Positions 9,478 through 18,617 are shown, counted from the first letter of the stretch. The stretch: 64,000 nt of DNA from Desulfopila sp. IMCC35008 (GCF_010646885.2 NZ_CP050700.1:3002501-3066500); one strand, 5' to 3'. The notes: generated by a model from the sequence alone, not told the origin. Translations and numbers: made by a program.

Positions 9478-10400
9478 AAACCGACAGCAAGTTAGAAAAG
9501 ATACTAGCCGCAGGCCATCTCGCAGTAACCGGTGAGTGTGGCCCTCCAAGGGGAGCCAATGGCGACAAAGTGCGCGAGAAGGCAAAATATTTAGAAGGCA
9601 TCGTCGATGCTGTTAATATCACCGACAACCAGACCGCCATGGTGCGTATGTCCAGTTTCGGGGCCTCCGTAATTGTCAAGGATATGGGACTTAATCCGCT
9701 GCTGCAAATGGTTACCCGCGACCGGAATCGTCTTGCCATGCAGGCGGATATACTCGGTGCCTACTCCATGGGCATTGACACCATGCTCTGCCTCTCCGGT
9801 GACCATACCAAGTTTGGCGACCACCCGATGGCAGCAAACGTGCATGACATTGACTCAATCCAGCTAATTCAGATGGTCAAGAAAATGCGAGATGAAGGAA
9901 CATTTCAGGGCGGCGCCGAAATAAAAGGCGGTGTACCTAAGATGTTCATTGGTGCAGCGGCCAACCCGTTTGCCGACCCTTTTGAACTCCGTGTCATGCG
10001 ACTTGCTAAGAAAATTAACGCCGGGGCCGATTTTATCCAAACCCAGTGTATTTTCAATATCCCCAAATTCGAAAAATGGATGGAAGGCGTTCGTGAGATG
10101 GGCCTGCACAAGAAGACCTACATCATGGCAGGTATCACCCCTATGAAATCTGTTGGTGCTGCCCGCTATATGGCCACCAAGGTTCCCGGTATGGATGTAC
10201 CTCAGGAACTGGTTGACCGTATGGGCTCTGTACCTAAGGAAGAACAACCGGAAGAAGGTGTTAAAATCTGTATTGAGGCGATTGAAAGGCTTAAACAGGT
10301 TGAGGGTGTTGCAGGCTTCCATATCATGGCCATCGACTGGGAGGAAAAGGTCGAAGAAATCTGCGAACGTGCAGGCCTGCTGCCACGTCCTCAGGTTTAG
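9474..10400 (+). CDS. metF: Methylene-tetrahydrofolate reductase MetF
   Basis: A 308-residue MetF with the active-site set: E21 in ECGPPRG, RDRNRLAMQ at 82-90, the SGD site (D110) in LCLSGDHTKFGDH, and T190-Q191 in FIQTQCIF. It interconverts methylene-THF and methyl-THF in the methyl branch of the acetyl-CoA pathway, with FMN/FAD as cofactor and electrons exchanged through MetV. Overlap with metV (ATGA) shows they are made together. It is the likely catalytic MetF, in contrast to the paralogue at 4318. Confidence 0.93.
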   Translation: MKTDSKLEKILAAGHLAVTGECGPPRGANGDKVREKAKYLEGIVDAVNITDNQTAMVRMSSFGASVIVKDMGLNPLLQMVTRDRNRLAMQADILGAYSMGIDTMLCLSGDHTKFGDHPMAANVHDIDSIQLIQMVKKMRDEGTFQGGAEIKGGVPKMFIGAAANPFADPFELRVMRLAKKINAGADFIQTQCIFNIPKFEKWMEGVREMGLHKKTYIMAGITPMKSVGAARYMATKVPGMDVPQELVDRMGSVPKEEQPEEGVKICIEAIERLKQVEGVAGFHIMAIDWEEKVEEICERAGLLPRPQV

Positions 10401-10439
10401 GGTAAGAACCGTTTGTGTCATTAACCCGAATATGTGTTT

Positions 10440-10475
10440 TTTTTATCGGAACCGGTTGCAAGGTTCCGATAAAAA
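10440..10475 (+). terminator. Long hairpin after metF, probable operon end
   Basis: A 14-bp perfect stem (10440-10453 with 10462-10475, core ATCGGAACC) closes an 8-base loop. The T-run is on the 5' side and an A-run on the 3' side, so it lacks the downstream U-tract of a classical terminator and may act as an RNA-stabilising or Rho-assisted end. Confidence 0.5.
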
Positions 10476-10568
10476 TCAAGCAAGCATCAAATTTATTGGA
10501 CGAAAAATCAATTTTTTATGATAAGGTGCATAGAAGTTAATTAACCCTTGTGCTAGGAGGAAGTACAC

Positions 10569-10952
10569 GTGAGCGATAAGCAACTGATACTGGTCGTAGA
10601 TGACGATACGGATCTCGTGGAAATGGTCTCCATGAAGCTGGAAAGCGAAAATTTCAGAATTGCCAAGGCATATGACGGACTCGAGGCAATGGACAGGATT
10701 AAGGAAGAACGTCCGGCCCTGATCGTCCTCGATGTCATGATGCCAAGAAAAGATGGCTACACCCTTTGTGATGAACTGAAGGCTTCAGATGAATACAAAG
10801 ACATCGTCATCATTCTTTTGACTGCCATCACCGAGGCCATCGGAACTACAAATTATACCCATATGGGTGGTAAAACGACTCTTGCTGACGACTTTATCCC
10901 CAAACCCATTGATCTCGATAAGCTGGTTGAAATTGTAAAAGACAGTATTTAG
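10569..10952 (+). CDS. Single-domain response regulator (CheY-like)
   Basis: A 127-residue receiver domain alone. The acidic pocket is VDDDTD at 10-15, the phospho-acceptor is D55 (LDVMMPRKDGY) and the conserved Lys is in PKP near 112. The alpha4-beta5 region carries an extra loop (GTTNYTHMGGKTT) compared with CheY. Start is GTG at 10569 with AGGAGG at 10555-10560. No output domain exists, so it acts by protein-protein contact or phosphorelay. The PAS histidine kinase at 12300 is a plausible partner. Confidence 0.9.
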   Translation: MSDKQLILVVDDDTDLVEMVSMKLESENFRIAKAYDGLEAMDRIKEERPALIVLDVMMPRKDGYTLCDELKASDEYKDIVIILLTAITEAIGTTNYTHMGGKTTLADDFIPKPIDLDKLVEIVKDSI

Positions 10953-11117
10953 GGCTGAATCATGTCTCAAATGTTGCCAGACAGTGAGTTTCCCTTTCTG
11001 CCTCGGCAACATAATGAAGCCTTGTAGCACAATGAAACTAAAGGAGTTATTAGAGACACCTATAATGCTGCGGACGAGACATGAAAGAAGACTAATTATA
11101 ATCCAGCTGTAATCGTA

Positions 11118-11162
11118 ATAAACCGATTATCCTGATTTCGGGATAATCGGTTTATCATTTTC
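11118..11162 (+). terminator. Rho-independent terminator after the response regulator
   Basis: A 15-bp perfect stem, 11118-11132 with 11141-11155 (ATAAACCGATTATCC and complement), 8-base loop, followed by CATTTTTCT. Confidence 0.85.
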
Positions 11163-11172
11163 TACAAAATTT

Positions 11173-11700
11173 ATGGGACAAGAGACAACAGAAAATTTCA
11201 GCCGTTTTCGACTGGGCGGCATAAAGCTGAGCGAAGAGTTGGCACTTTTTACATGCCGCTATGATCATGCACAGCAAGATCTTTTTTCACGGCTGCTGGA
11301 CACGATTGCTTCCCAGCAGATCAATATTCACTATCTTTGTCACTCGTCAAACTCTGACACAGATGTTTCAACTCTCTGTGTCGCCACCGAAAACAGTCAG
11401 GAAGTGAAATACCTCTTACGTTCATTTGGCCAGAACAGGATACAACACATCCAGCAAACGGGAACACTTACCTTGTTCCCTCACCGTAGCAGTATTCGAT
11501 TGATGCTCAATGTTTTGAAACTTTTTAAGCATAACGATCTAACGGTGTACGGCTTATGTACTTCTATTTCTGCCCTTACGCTGGTTATGAATTACATAGA
11601 TCTGGACAGGAGTGTTGCCGTGCTTGAAGACATAGTCCATTTACCGGAGAATCATGCTCCTTTGCGCCAGGAATTCACCATCCGGCAAGTGTGTTTTTAG
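11173..11700 (+). CDS. Unknown protein with ACT-like fold (175 aa)
   Basis: I do not recognise a named family. Predicted alternation of strands and helices (LALFTCRYDHAQQDLFSRLL, then TDVSTLCVATENSQEVKYLL) resembles ACT-type regulatory modules such as the C-terminal half of aspartate kinases. No catalytic motif, signal peptide or membrane segment is visible. The ATG at 11173 has no good ribosome site, so the start is uncertain. It is 38 bases upstream of another ACT-like gene and lies between a receiver protein and a sensor kinase, hinting at a ligand-sensing role. Confidence 0.6.
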   Translation: MGQETTENFSRFRLGGIKLSEELALFTCRYDHAQQDLFSRLLDTIASQQINIHYLCHSSNSDTDVSTLCVATENSQEVKYLLRSFGQNRIQHIQQTGTLTLFPHRSSIRLMLNVLKLFKHNDLTVYGLCTSISALTLVMNYIDLDRSVAVLEDIVHLPENHAPLRQEFTIRQVCF

Positions 11701-11737
11701 CGCATCCGTAAAAGGATGACAGACTCAGGAGATAGAT

Positions 11738-12235
11738 TTGGAAACAATTGCCGTCTATTGGGAACCCATTGTCCGTGTCTACGGTTTTGACATCAAGGCC
11801 GACATATCCCTCCTGCACCTGAAATGCCCGACATACAGTATCGATACCTTTCTCAGCGATATTGAGCAACAGGCAGAAACGTCTCCCACATTTCTATTTT
11901 GTCAGCTCCAGCTTCACGCACCGGATATGGCCCATCTATACCTCGCCGCTTATCATGATCATATCTCCGACTACCGAAAAGGACTCGAAGCTAAAGGCAT
12001 GAGAAATGACCTTATGCTCACAGCCTACTCACCAGTCGACCTGCTGTTCTTCCACGGTCCCCATTTTCAGGACCGCTTCGGGATTGCCAATAACGTTTTC
12101 AAGACCCTGGATCCCCTTGATATTACGGTGCATACAATTGGCTGTACCGGCACCTCGATTTACATCGTCACTGCAGGCGGTCAGGCGGAAAAAGCACGCG
12201 GAATGCTCACAGAGGCTTTTGCTGTACCATTGTAA
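11738..12235 (+). CDS. Unknown protein with ACT-like C terminus (165 aa)
   Basis: Start is TTG at 11738 with AGGAG about 7 bases upstream. The C-terminal segment (DITVHTIGCTGTSIYIVTAG then QAEKARGMLTEAF) has the strand-loop-helix pattern of an ACT domain and resembles the tail of aspartate kinases, but no kinase domain is present. It pairs with the gene at 11173 and precedes the PAS histidine kinase, with which it may share a transcript. The function is not known. Confidence 0.6.
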   Translation: METIAVYWEPIVRVYGFDIKADISLLHLKCPTYSIDTFLSDIEQQAETSPTFLFCQLQLHAPDMAHLYLAAYHDHISDYRKGLEAKGMRNDLMLTAYSPVDLLFFHGPHFQDRFGIANNVFKTLDPLDITVHTIGCTGTSIYIVTAGGQAEKARGMLTEAFAVPL

Positions 12236-12299
12236 AACGAATCAGAACACAATTGCTTGATTATGCAACCAGTGATTTACTCACTCTACAACAGATGAT

Positions 12300-13826
12300 A
12301 TGGAACAGTCCTTAATTGACCAGATAGACTGGCGAATCCGGGTATTCGATTCACTTTCATTCCCGACACTCGTTCTCAGCCGCGAAAGAAAAGTCATCGC
12401 TGCAAACACTGTTTTTCTTAAACGTTTCGGGACCAGCAAGGAGATGATTATTGGTCGCTCCTGCCAGGATGAGGAACTCGGCTTTATAAATTTTCATATC
12501 AAGGAATGTGACTCTGAACGGTGCCCTCACCATACAGCCCTTTCCACCGGTAAACCGCATTCCATACAGGTCCAGCGAACAAACGAGGAAGGTAAGACTG
12601 TCTGGGAAGAACGAGTTTTTTCTCCGATTATAGGCAAAGACAACAGTGTTGAGTACGTAATCGAGAGTATCCGTGATATCACCAAGGTAAAAAAGCTGGA
12701 GAAGAAGTACAGTGAGATGCGCGAACTGATTGATAAGGTCGTGCAAAGTTCAGTGAGTGGCATCATAGCTGCTGACAGAAAGGGCAATATCATACTGATG
12801 AATGAAGCAGCCGAAAAACTGTTTGGTTACACCATTTTCGATGCCAACCACATAAATATAGAGGACTTTTACCCACCTGGAGTGGCCAGGGAGATCATGC
12901 GGCTGCTTCGCGACGAAAATATTGGCGAAAGAGGTAAGTTGCCAAACAGCAAATTCACTATCGTTACCTCTGCCGGTGAACAGGTGCCTGTTGAAATGAC
13001 GGCTGCCATTATCTATGAAGGCAATAAAGAGGCAGCTACCGCAGCTATCTTCAATGATCTGCGCGAAAAACAAGCCTTTGCAAAAAAACTGGAAGACGCT
13101 GAGGTTCAGCTTGTTCAATCGGAAAAACTGGCCTCAATCGGTCGGCTGGCTGCAGGTGTTGCCCATGAGATCAATAATCCCCTCACCTCCATCCTGATGT
13201 ACGGCTCCATGCTCAGCGAACAACTTGATCCCGAACACCCCCTGGCTGAAAACCTCAAATATATTTTGGAAGACACAGGACGATGTACCGAAATAGTGAA
13301 AAACCTGCTCGCCTATAGTCGCCAGCAAAGCCCTTCACGCGCCGTTTTCTACCTTAATAACCTGGTCAACGAGAGTCTCGGTCTGATCCGTGACCAGAAA
13401 CTATTCATGAACGTGGAAGTCATCAAAAATTTTGATGAACACCAGATCCTGGTCTTTGCGGATAAGAATCAGCTCTGCCAGGTCATTATCAACCTGTTGA
13501 TGAACGCCTTTGACGCCATGGACGGAACCGGCACTCTAACACTGACAACGTACAGGAATACGAAAACAAATCGTGCATTTATAGAAATCAGCGACACCGG
13601 CACCGGGATTTCCGCCGAAGACCAGTTGAAAGTATTCGAACCGTTTTTTACCACCAAGCCTCTTGGTAAGGGGACAGGTCTTGGTTTGAGCATGGCCTAT
13701 GGCATAATGCAGGAAAATGACGGCAATATTTCCATAAAAAAGACCGGACCAGAAGGTACAACCATCCTCCTTGAATTACCGGAAGAACCTGTAACTGACG
13801 AATTCCATTTCGTATCAATAGGTTGA
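12300..13826 (+). CDS. PAS-PAS sensor histidine kinase
   Basis: A 508-residue soluble kinase. Two PAS domains (about 15-130 and 140-255) precede the dimerisation domain with phospho-acceptor H289 in GVAHEINNPL. The ATP domain shows the N box (LLMNAFDAM), G1 (DTGTG), F box (FFTTK) and G2 (GTGLGLS). The first PAS contains CDSERCPHH, a small Cys/His cluster that could bind a metal or sense redox, which is speculative. There is no membrane segment. The lone receiver at 10569 is the nearest candidate partner. Confidence 0.92.
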   Translation: MEQSLIDQIDWRIRVFDSLSFPTLVLSRERKVIAANTVFLKRFGTSKEMIIGRSCQDEELGFINFHIKECDSERCPHHTALSTGKPHSIQVQRTNEEGKTVWEERVFSPIIGKDNSVEYVIESIRDITKVKKLEKKYSEMRELIDKVVQSSVSGIIAADRKGNIILMNEAAEKLFGYTIFDANHINIEDFYPPGVAREIMRLLRDENIGERGKLPNSKFTIVTSAGEQVPVEMTAAIIYEGNKEAATAAIFNDLREKQAFAKKLEDAEVQLVQSEKLASIGRLAAGVAHEINNPLTSILMYGSMLSEQLDPEHPLAENLKYILEDTGRCTEIVKNLLAYSRQQSPSRAVFYLNNLVNESLGLIRDQKLFMNVEVIKNFDEHQILVFADKNQLCQVIINLLMNAFDAMDGTGTLTLTTYRNTKTNRAFIEISDTGTGISAEDQLKVFEPFFTTKPLGKGTGLGLSMAYGIMQENDGNISIKKTGPEGTTILLELPEEPVTDEFHFVSIG

Positions 13827-14103
13827 TTCAAAATAAAATCAGGACGATAAGGTTTTCCTCTCCTTAAAACGCAATTTTTGCATAAACAAATAATAAAAAA
13901 AATTTATGAGAGTTGTGGATTAAATAGACAATACCAGTTATAAATGTAGGTTGAATTGAGGGGATATTGAGAAAAATATATTCCATCACCAGTAAAGCAG
14001 GAAGGAGGTAAGTTCTACAGTCGATCGCATTTCGATCGTTCGTCCACAATCAAAGAAACAGCAGTCTGGCAAATCCATTAATTAGAGAGTAGAGAGAATC
14101 ATT

Positions 14104-15825
14104 ATGACTTTCAATGTACTTCTGGTCTTGTCTGTACTTATCTGTCTGGCAGGTGTGTTTATCCGCTGTAAGGGATGGTTTACCCAGACAATATTCCCAT
14201 CTGCGCAACCGGCACCGCCTGGAGAAAGAGCATCCGCTGCTTTTAAAGGTGTGATCTCTACCCTTTTAAGCAATAAGCTCCTGACCATCATCAGCTCCTT
14301 TTTTAAAGATTTGTTATTCCAGCAACGGGTGTTCGATAAATCCTCGCTTCGCTGGACCGCACACACCTTGATCTTTTTCGGATTTATCTCCCTTCTCCTT
14401 ATGCACGGCATGGAATCAATTTTCAGTGAGAAAATTTTCTCTGATTACATGCCGACCTTGAACCCATATCTCTTTCTCCGTAACCTCTTCGGGCTGATGG
14501 TTCTGGTAGGAGTTGGGCTGGCTGTTTATCGCCGTATCCTGTTCTCTTCCAAAAGACTTAAGAGTTACCCCAGCGACTGGATCGCCCTGATCCTCGTTGG
14601 AGGCGTCGCTCTCTCTGGTATGCTCTATGAAGGTACCCGGATCACCTCATACTCCGTATTTATGGAAATGGTAGACGAATACGGTGCATTCGAGGATGAA
14701 GAACTCGTCCAACTCGAATCATACTGGGTCGCGGCGAACGGTCTTGTATCTCCAAATGTTAAGACCCCTGTTGCTGCTGAGATGGTTGAACTTGGACGGG
14801 AAGCCAACTCCATGAGCTGTATAGAATGTCATACCGCAAACGGTTCTGCCTTTGCCAGCTTTACGTTACGCCCTGTAACCAGGATCGTTTCCGGGGTGAT
14901 TGGCGACAGAGGCGCACTAGGCTTCTTCTGGCTGCTGCACATAGGCTTTTGCCTGACTCTTCTCGCCTGGCTGCCGTTCTCCAAGATGTTTCATATCATC
15001 GCTGCCCCGATCAACCTCTTTATTCGATCAATCATGGGGAAAGAGAGCGATGAGACCCTTAATGCACTCAACCGGCAGATGGTAGGACTTTCGGCATGTA
15101 CCCATTGTGGTTCATGCTCAGTAGAATGCTCATCCTCCATGTTTTATGAGTCTTTCAACAACGATTTCATTCTGCCTTCTGAGAAGATCCAGTTTCTGAA
15201 AAATATCGCCGCCGGTGAGCAGATCGGCCCGGCAACCAGAAAGAAACTTCAGGAAGGACTTTACGTATGTACCAGTTGCGACAGGTGTACCGACATCTGC
15301 CCATCCGGCATAAACTTACGTGAAATATTCATTCAATCCAGGTATGCCCTTCTCGAAGGTGGTTCACCTGAAAAAGCGTTGCTCAGCCACTTCTCCTTTC
15401 CGTTGGCCCTGGCAAGATATAATGGCAACAACCACCTCGCTGCACTGAAAGCCGTCGAAGATCTTTTTAAAAAGACCTTCCAGAAACTCACCGACATTGT
15501 CCAGCCTATAAGTCTGGCTACGGAGAAAAAACTTGCCAATGTCAGTTACCAGAGTTGCTACTCCTGTCAACGCTGCACCAACATATGCCCTGTTGTCAGG
15601 AGTTACGACGATCCAGTTGCAAAACTCGATTTACTCCCCCATCAGCTCATTTTTATGCTTGGCATCGGCAACTCAAAATTGGCTATGGGCTCCCAGATGA
15701 TCTGGAGCTGTTCGACCTGCTATCTTTGCCAGGAACATTGTCCGAACCAGGTGGAACTGACCGACATTTTTTATGGCCTGAAAAATGAAGCACTGAAAAA
15801 GATCGATTCAGGAGACCGTTCATGA
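14104..15825 (+). CDS. Membrane HdrE/HdrC-like Fe-S protein with a CxxCH motif
   Basis: A 573-residue protein. The N-terminal half is a membrane domain with about five helices (2-19, 86-103, 123-143, 159-175, 272-291) similar to NarI/HdrE-type quinone or menaquinol modules. Between helices 4 and 5 lies CIECH (239-243), a possible covalent heme c site. The C-terminal half has four Fe-S motifs: C332/335/338/342, C389/392/395/399, C485/488/491/495 and C536/539/542/546, i.e. two dicluster units. It overlaps the HdrB-like gene by four bases (ATGA). The pair would form an HdrDE-, Tmc- or Dsr-MK-like complex exchanging electrons between the quinone pool and a cytoplasmic acceptor. Confidence 0.85.
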   Translation: MTFNVLLVLSVLICLAGVFIRCKGWFTQTIFPSAQPAPPGERASAAFKGVISTLLSNKLLTIISSFFKDLLFQQRVFDKSSLRWTAHTLIFFGFISLLLMHGMESIFSEKIFSDYMPTLNPYLFLRNLFGLMVLVGVGLAVYRRILFSSKRLKSYPSDWIALILVGGVALSGMLYEGTRITSYSVFMEMVDEYGAFEDEELVQLESYWVAANGLVSPNVKTPVAAEMVELGREANSMSCIECHTANGSAFASFTLRPVTRIVSGVIGDRGALGFFWLLHIGFCLTLLAWLPFSKMFHIIAAPINLFIRSIMGKESDETLNALNRQMVGLSACTHCGSCSVECSSSMFYESFNNDFILPSEKIQFLKNIAAGEQIGPATRKKLQEGLYVCTSCDRCTDICPSGINLREIFIQSRYALLEGGSPEKALLSHFSFPLALARYNGNNHLAALKAVEDLFKKTFQKLTDIVQPISLATEKKLANVSYQSCYSCQRCTNICPVVRSYDDPVAKLDLLPHQLIFMLGIGNSKLAMGSQMIWSCSTCYLCQEHCPNQVELTDIFYGLKNEALKKIDSGDRS

Positions 15826-16757
15826 GATACGCATTTTTCCAAGGTTGTAATATCCCAGCCAGAATTGAGCAATATGCACAGTCCACTGAGGCCGTAATGG
15901 CACTCTTTGGAGTCGAACTAAAAGAGATGAGGGACTTCAACTGTTGCGGATACCCGGTACGCAATGTAGACGAGAAGGCGTATATCCTCCCCTCAGTCAG
16001 GAATCTTGCCGTGGCAGAACAAGCCGGCCTTGATATCATGGTTATCTGCAACTGCTGTTTCCAGAGTCTGCAGAAGGCAAAAAACGTCCTTACCAAAAAC
16101 CCGGAACTCGCCGCTGAATTGAATGTAGTCCTTGCCAAGGAGGGACTTAACTATAGTGGGAAATGTACAGTAAAACACTATCTCACAGTCCTGCATGATG
16201 ATATAGGCACCGATACCATCAAAGAGAAGCTGACCAACAGATACACCGAACTTAATATTTCTGTACTGCATGGCTGTCATCTTCTGCGGCCCCGTGAGGT
16301 AACGGGCTTCGACGACTCATTTGTTCCTAAAATTACCGAAAACCTTATGCAGGTTGTCGGAGCCAACAGCCTTGACTGGCCAGGCAAGATGGAATGTTGC
16401 GGAGCAGCACTGGCCGGTATCAACGATGAGCTTTCCAACAGGCTGCTCATGGAAAAAATAGATGGTGCCGTGGGGGCAAACGCCGATTATATCACTCCAA
16501 TCTGTTCATATTGCCATCTGCAGTTTGATACGGCGCAACTCAACATTAAGAGTGAAAATCCTGACATGAACAGTCTCCCCGTGCTACTGTTGCCCCAGCT
16601 CTTAGGATTGTGCCTCGGAATATCACCCGATCAACTCGGCTTAGCCAGCAACCAGACTATAGCCGAAGAGAATATATCGTCCCTGCAATCCCTGCTTGGC
16701 CCTCCGGTAGAAGAGAAGAAAAAACGAAGAAAAGCAAAGACCAAAGCAGCCGCCTGA
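15822..16757 (+). CDS. HdrB-like CCG-domain subunit
   Basis: A 311-residue protein with two CCG-type cysteine clusters: FFQGCNIP, NCCGYP and ICNCCFQ in the first half; LHGCH, ECCGAAL and ICSYCH in the second. These ligate the noncubane [4Fe-4S] clusters that reduce disulfides in HdrB. The last 15 residues are a Lys/Arg-rich tail (EEKKKRRKAK). Translationally coupled to the membrane Fe-S gene upstream and followed by a terminator, so these two genes form a unit. The disulfide or other substrate is unknown; no DsrC-like gene is nearby. Confidence 0.9.
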   Translation: MRYAFFQGCNIPARIEQYAQSTEAVMALFGVELKEMRDFNCCGYPVRNVDEKAYILPSVRNLAVAEQAGLDIMVICNCCFQSLQKAKNVLTKNPELAAELNVVLAKEGLNYSGKCTVKHYLTVLHDDIGTDTIKEKLTNRYTELNISVLHGCHLLRPREVTGFDDSFVPKITENLMQVVGANSLDWPGKMECCGAALAGINDELSNRLLMEKIDGAVGANADYITPICSYCHLQFDTAQLNIKSENPDMNSLPVLLLPQLLGLCLGISPDQLGLASNQTIAEENISSLQSLLGPPVEEKKKRRKAKTKAAA

Positions 16758-16784
16758 TAGCTGTACTCACACCAACATCACATC

Positions 16785-16819
16785 AAAGCCGCTTACAGTT
16801 CTGCTGAAGCGGCTTTTTT
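16785..16819 (+). terminator. Rho-independent terminator of the Hdr-like pair
   Basis: Stem AAAGCCGCTT (16785-16794) with AAGCGGCTTT (16807-16816), 12-base loop, then a run of T. Confidence 0.9.
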
Positions 16820-16932
16820 CTTTCAAAATATTCTAGAGTGGTTATATGTTAACGTGATAAAAAACCAGGATACCTTTAATATCCTTCCGCAATGCATATC
16901 CGGTTGCGGCTAATTACGAACATGGAGAAGAT

Positions 16933-17691
16933 ATGGGCAAAGTTATTGCGTTTGCAGGAAAGGGTGGTGTTGGTAAAACCACGGTAGCAACACTTGTCAT
17001 TCGTCAACTTGCCAAGAGTGGCAAGACACCAATACTTGCAGTTGATGCTGACCCTAACAGTAATCTGGGCGAAACCATGGGTATCGAGGTTCCCACGACT
17101 ATTGGTGATATTCGTGAGAATTATATGCGGGATCCGCAAGGTGTACCATCTGGAATGGACAAGATTAACTACCTGGAGACCCTTGTTGAGCAGACACTGA
17201 TCGAACAAAAAGATTTCGACCTGCTGGTGATGGGACGCCAGGAAGGTCAGGGATGTTACTGTATGGTCAACAATATCCTGAATAATTTTACAGATCGGTT
17301 ATCAGCCAACTATAAATATCTGGTTGTTGACAACGAAGCAGGGATGGAGCATCTCAGTCGCCGAACCTCAGGCAAGGTTGACACGCTCTACCTCGTTACC
17401 GACTACGCCCTCAGGGGACTACGAGCTGTTCGCAGAATCAATGATATGCTCAGCTCCCTCAAGCTTGATGTCAAAGAAATTGGAATTATTGTGACCCGCG
17501 CTCCGGAAACACTGGGAGACGCATTTATGAAGGAAGTGCAGGAGATTGGACTGCCAATTCTTGGTACCATCCCCCACGATCCCGCCCTGCTCGAGTTCGA
17601 TATGGAAGCAAAATCCCTTATTGACCTGCCGGACGATTCTCTCGCAGTTACCGCCGTAGAGAAAATTTTGACAGAGAAAGTACCGGCCTGA
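16933..17691 (+). CDS. cooC: CooC-type nickel-insertion ATPase (copy 1)
   Basis: A 252-residue MinD/NifH-like ATPase with the deviant Walker A motif GKGGVGKTT near the start, VDADPNSNLG switch region and the CooC Cys pair in GCYCMVN (about 110-112), which binds Ni or Zn at the dimer interface. CooC/AcsF proteins load nickel into CODH or acetyl-CoA synthase in an ATP-dependent way. It is a single-gene unit with a GGAGAAG ribosome site and its own terminator, about 7 kb from the CODH/ACS locus. The second CooC at 27282 lies inside that locus, so the two may serve different CODHs. Confidence 0.88.
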   Translation: MGKVIAFAGKGGVGKTTVATLVIRQLAKSGKTPILAVDADPNSNLGETMGIEVPTTIGDIRENYMRDPQGVPSGMDKINYLETLVEQTLIEQKDFDLLVMGRQEGQGCYCMVNNILNNFTDRLSANYKYLVVDNEAGMEHLSRRTSGKVDTLYLVTDYALRGLRAVRRINDMLSSLKLDVKEIGIIVTRAPETLGDAFMKEVQEIGLPILGTIPHDPALLEFDMEAKSLIDLPDDSLAVTAVEKILTEKVPA

Positions 17692-17725
17692 GAGTACTTC
17701 CCTGAAAAACCTCTGCGTGAAAAAT

Positions 17726-17763
17726 AAGGCGATACCGCTAATATGGTGTCGCCTTTTTCCTTT
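17726..17763 (+). terminator. Rho-independent terminator after cooC copy 1
   Basis: Stem AAGGCGATACC (17726-17736) with GGTGTCGCCTT (17745-17755), one G-T wobble, followed by TTTTTCC. Confidence 0.88.
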
Positions 17764-17866
17764 TTCTGAATATAACCTGTCCAGAATTGACCCAAGTCAA
17801 AGCACATCCGTTAAAGAGGTATTACTCTTTATTCATACTACCTAATATTTGCAGGAGGAGAATAGA

Positions 17867-18595
17867 ATGCAATGCCCAGGACAGGATTCACAATATTGGA
17901 AAGATGACGCAATCTATGAGGTAGATTGCCCCAAATGTGGAAAGTCAGTTGAGTTTTATAAAGACGACACCACCCGCAAATGCAATCATTGTCAACATCG
18001 TTTTGTGAATCCCAAAATGGATTTCGGCTGCGCAGCATATTGCCAGTTTGCGGAGCAGTGCATTGGGGACTTGCCGGAAGAGTTCGTGGCCGGCCAGGAA
18101 AGTCTGTTAAAAGATAAAGTGGCAGTCGAAGCAAAACGCTTTTTCAAGACAGATTTCAGGCGAATCGCTCAGGTAGTGCGTGTCGCACGATATGTAGAAC
18201 AACTTTCCAAAGACGAAGACGGCAACACTGCGGTTCTTCTCTGCAGCGCCTATATCCATGAAATGGCTGATTCCGTACAGGACGTAACAAAGCAGGATTA
18301 TCAAGCATCCATCGAACTTGCCAACGAGGTACTTACACGACTCAAAGCCAGTGAACCGATGATAGATGCTGTTTGTGCCATGCTTGAACAGGCGGGCAAA
18401 GATACAATCCCTTCTGCAAATACAGAGCAGGCTATCCTGCACGACTCACGGACTCTTGCCAGGCTGGAGGAATCACTGAAAGGCGACTCCAATGAAAAAG
18501 AACTGGCATGTGTTGAGACTCCTGATGTGCTGTTAACAAAGAGTGGAAAGGAGTTGATGAAAGATCTTTTGAAAAAGATGGGAGTGCCTCAATAG
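17867..18595 (+). CDS. Zinc-ribbon protein with degenerate HD-like phosphohydrolase domain
   Basis: Start ATG 17867 follows AGGAGGAG at 17853-17860; residues before it are leader. The 242-residue product opens with a zinc ribbon (CPKCGKSVEF...CNHCQHRF, about 20-45), then FGCAAYCQFAEQC, adding three more Cys. The remainder is helical and resembles HD-domain phosphohydrolases (VVRVARYVEQLSKDE, SAYIHEMADS), but the central HD dyad reads HE, so hydrolase activity is doubtful. No partner gene is co-transcribed. Its 3' end contains the terminator of the opposite-strand genes. Confidence 0.65.
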   Translation: MQCPGQDSQYWKDDAIYEVDCPKCGKSVEFYKDDTTRKCNHCQHRFVNPKMDFGCAAYCQFAEQCIGDLPEEFVAGQESLLKDKVAVEAKRFFKTDFRRIAQVVRVARYVEQLSKDEDGNTAVLLCSAYIHEMADSVQDVTKQDYQASIELANEVLTRLKASEPMIDAVCAMLEQAGKDTIPSANTEQAILHDSRTLARLEESLKGDSNEKELACVETPDVLLTKSGKELMKDLLKKMGVPQ

Positions 18596-18607
18596 GCACC
18601 CCCATCT
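18570..18607 (-). terminator. Terminator of the chemoreceptor/DUF4388 operon, inside the HD-like gene
   Basis: A 14-bp stem with one mismatch (18576-18589 with 18594-18607), tight 4-base loop, reads into TTTTTC on the minus strand only. The hairpin overlaps the last codons and the stop of the plus-strand HD-like gene, so converging genes share DNA here. Confidence 0.75.
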
Positions 18608-18617
18608 GAATTGGCTA

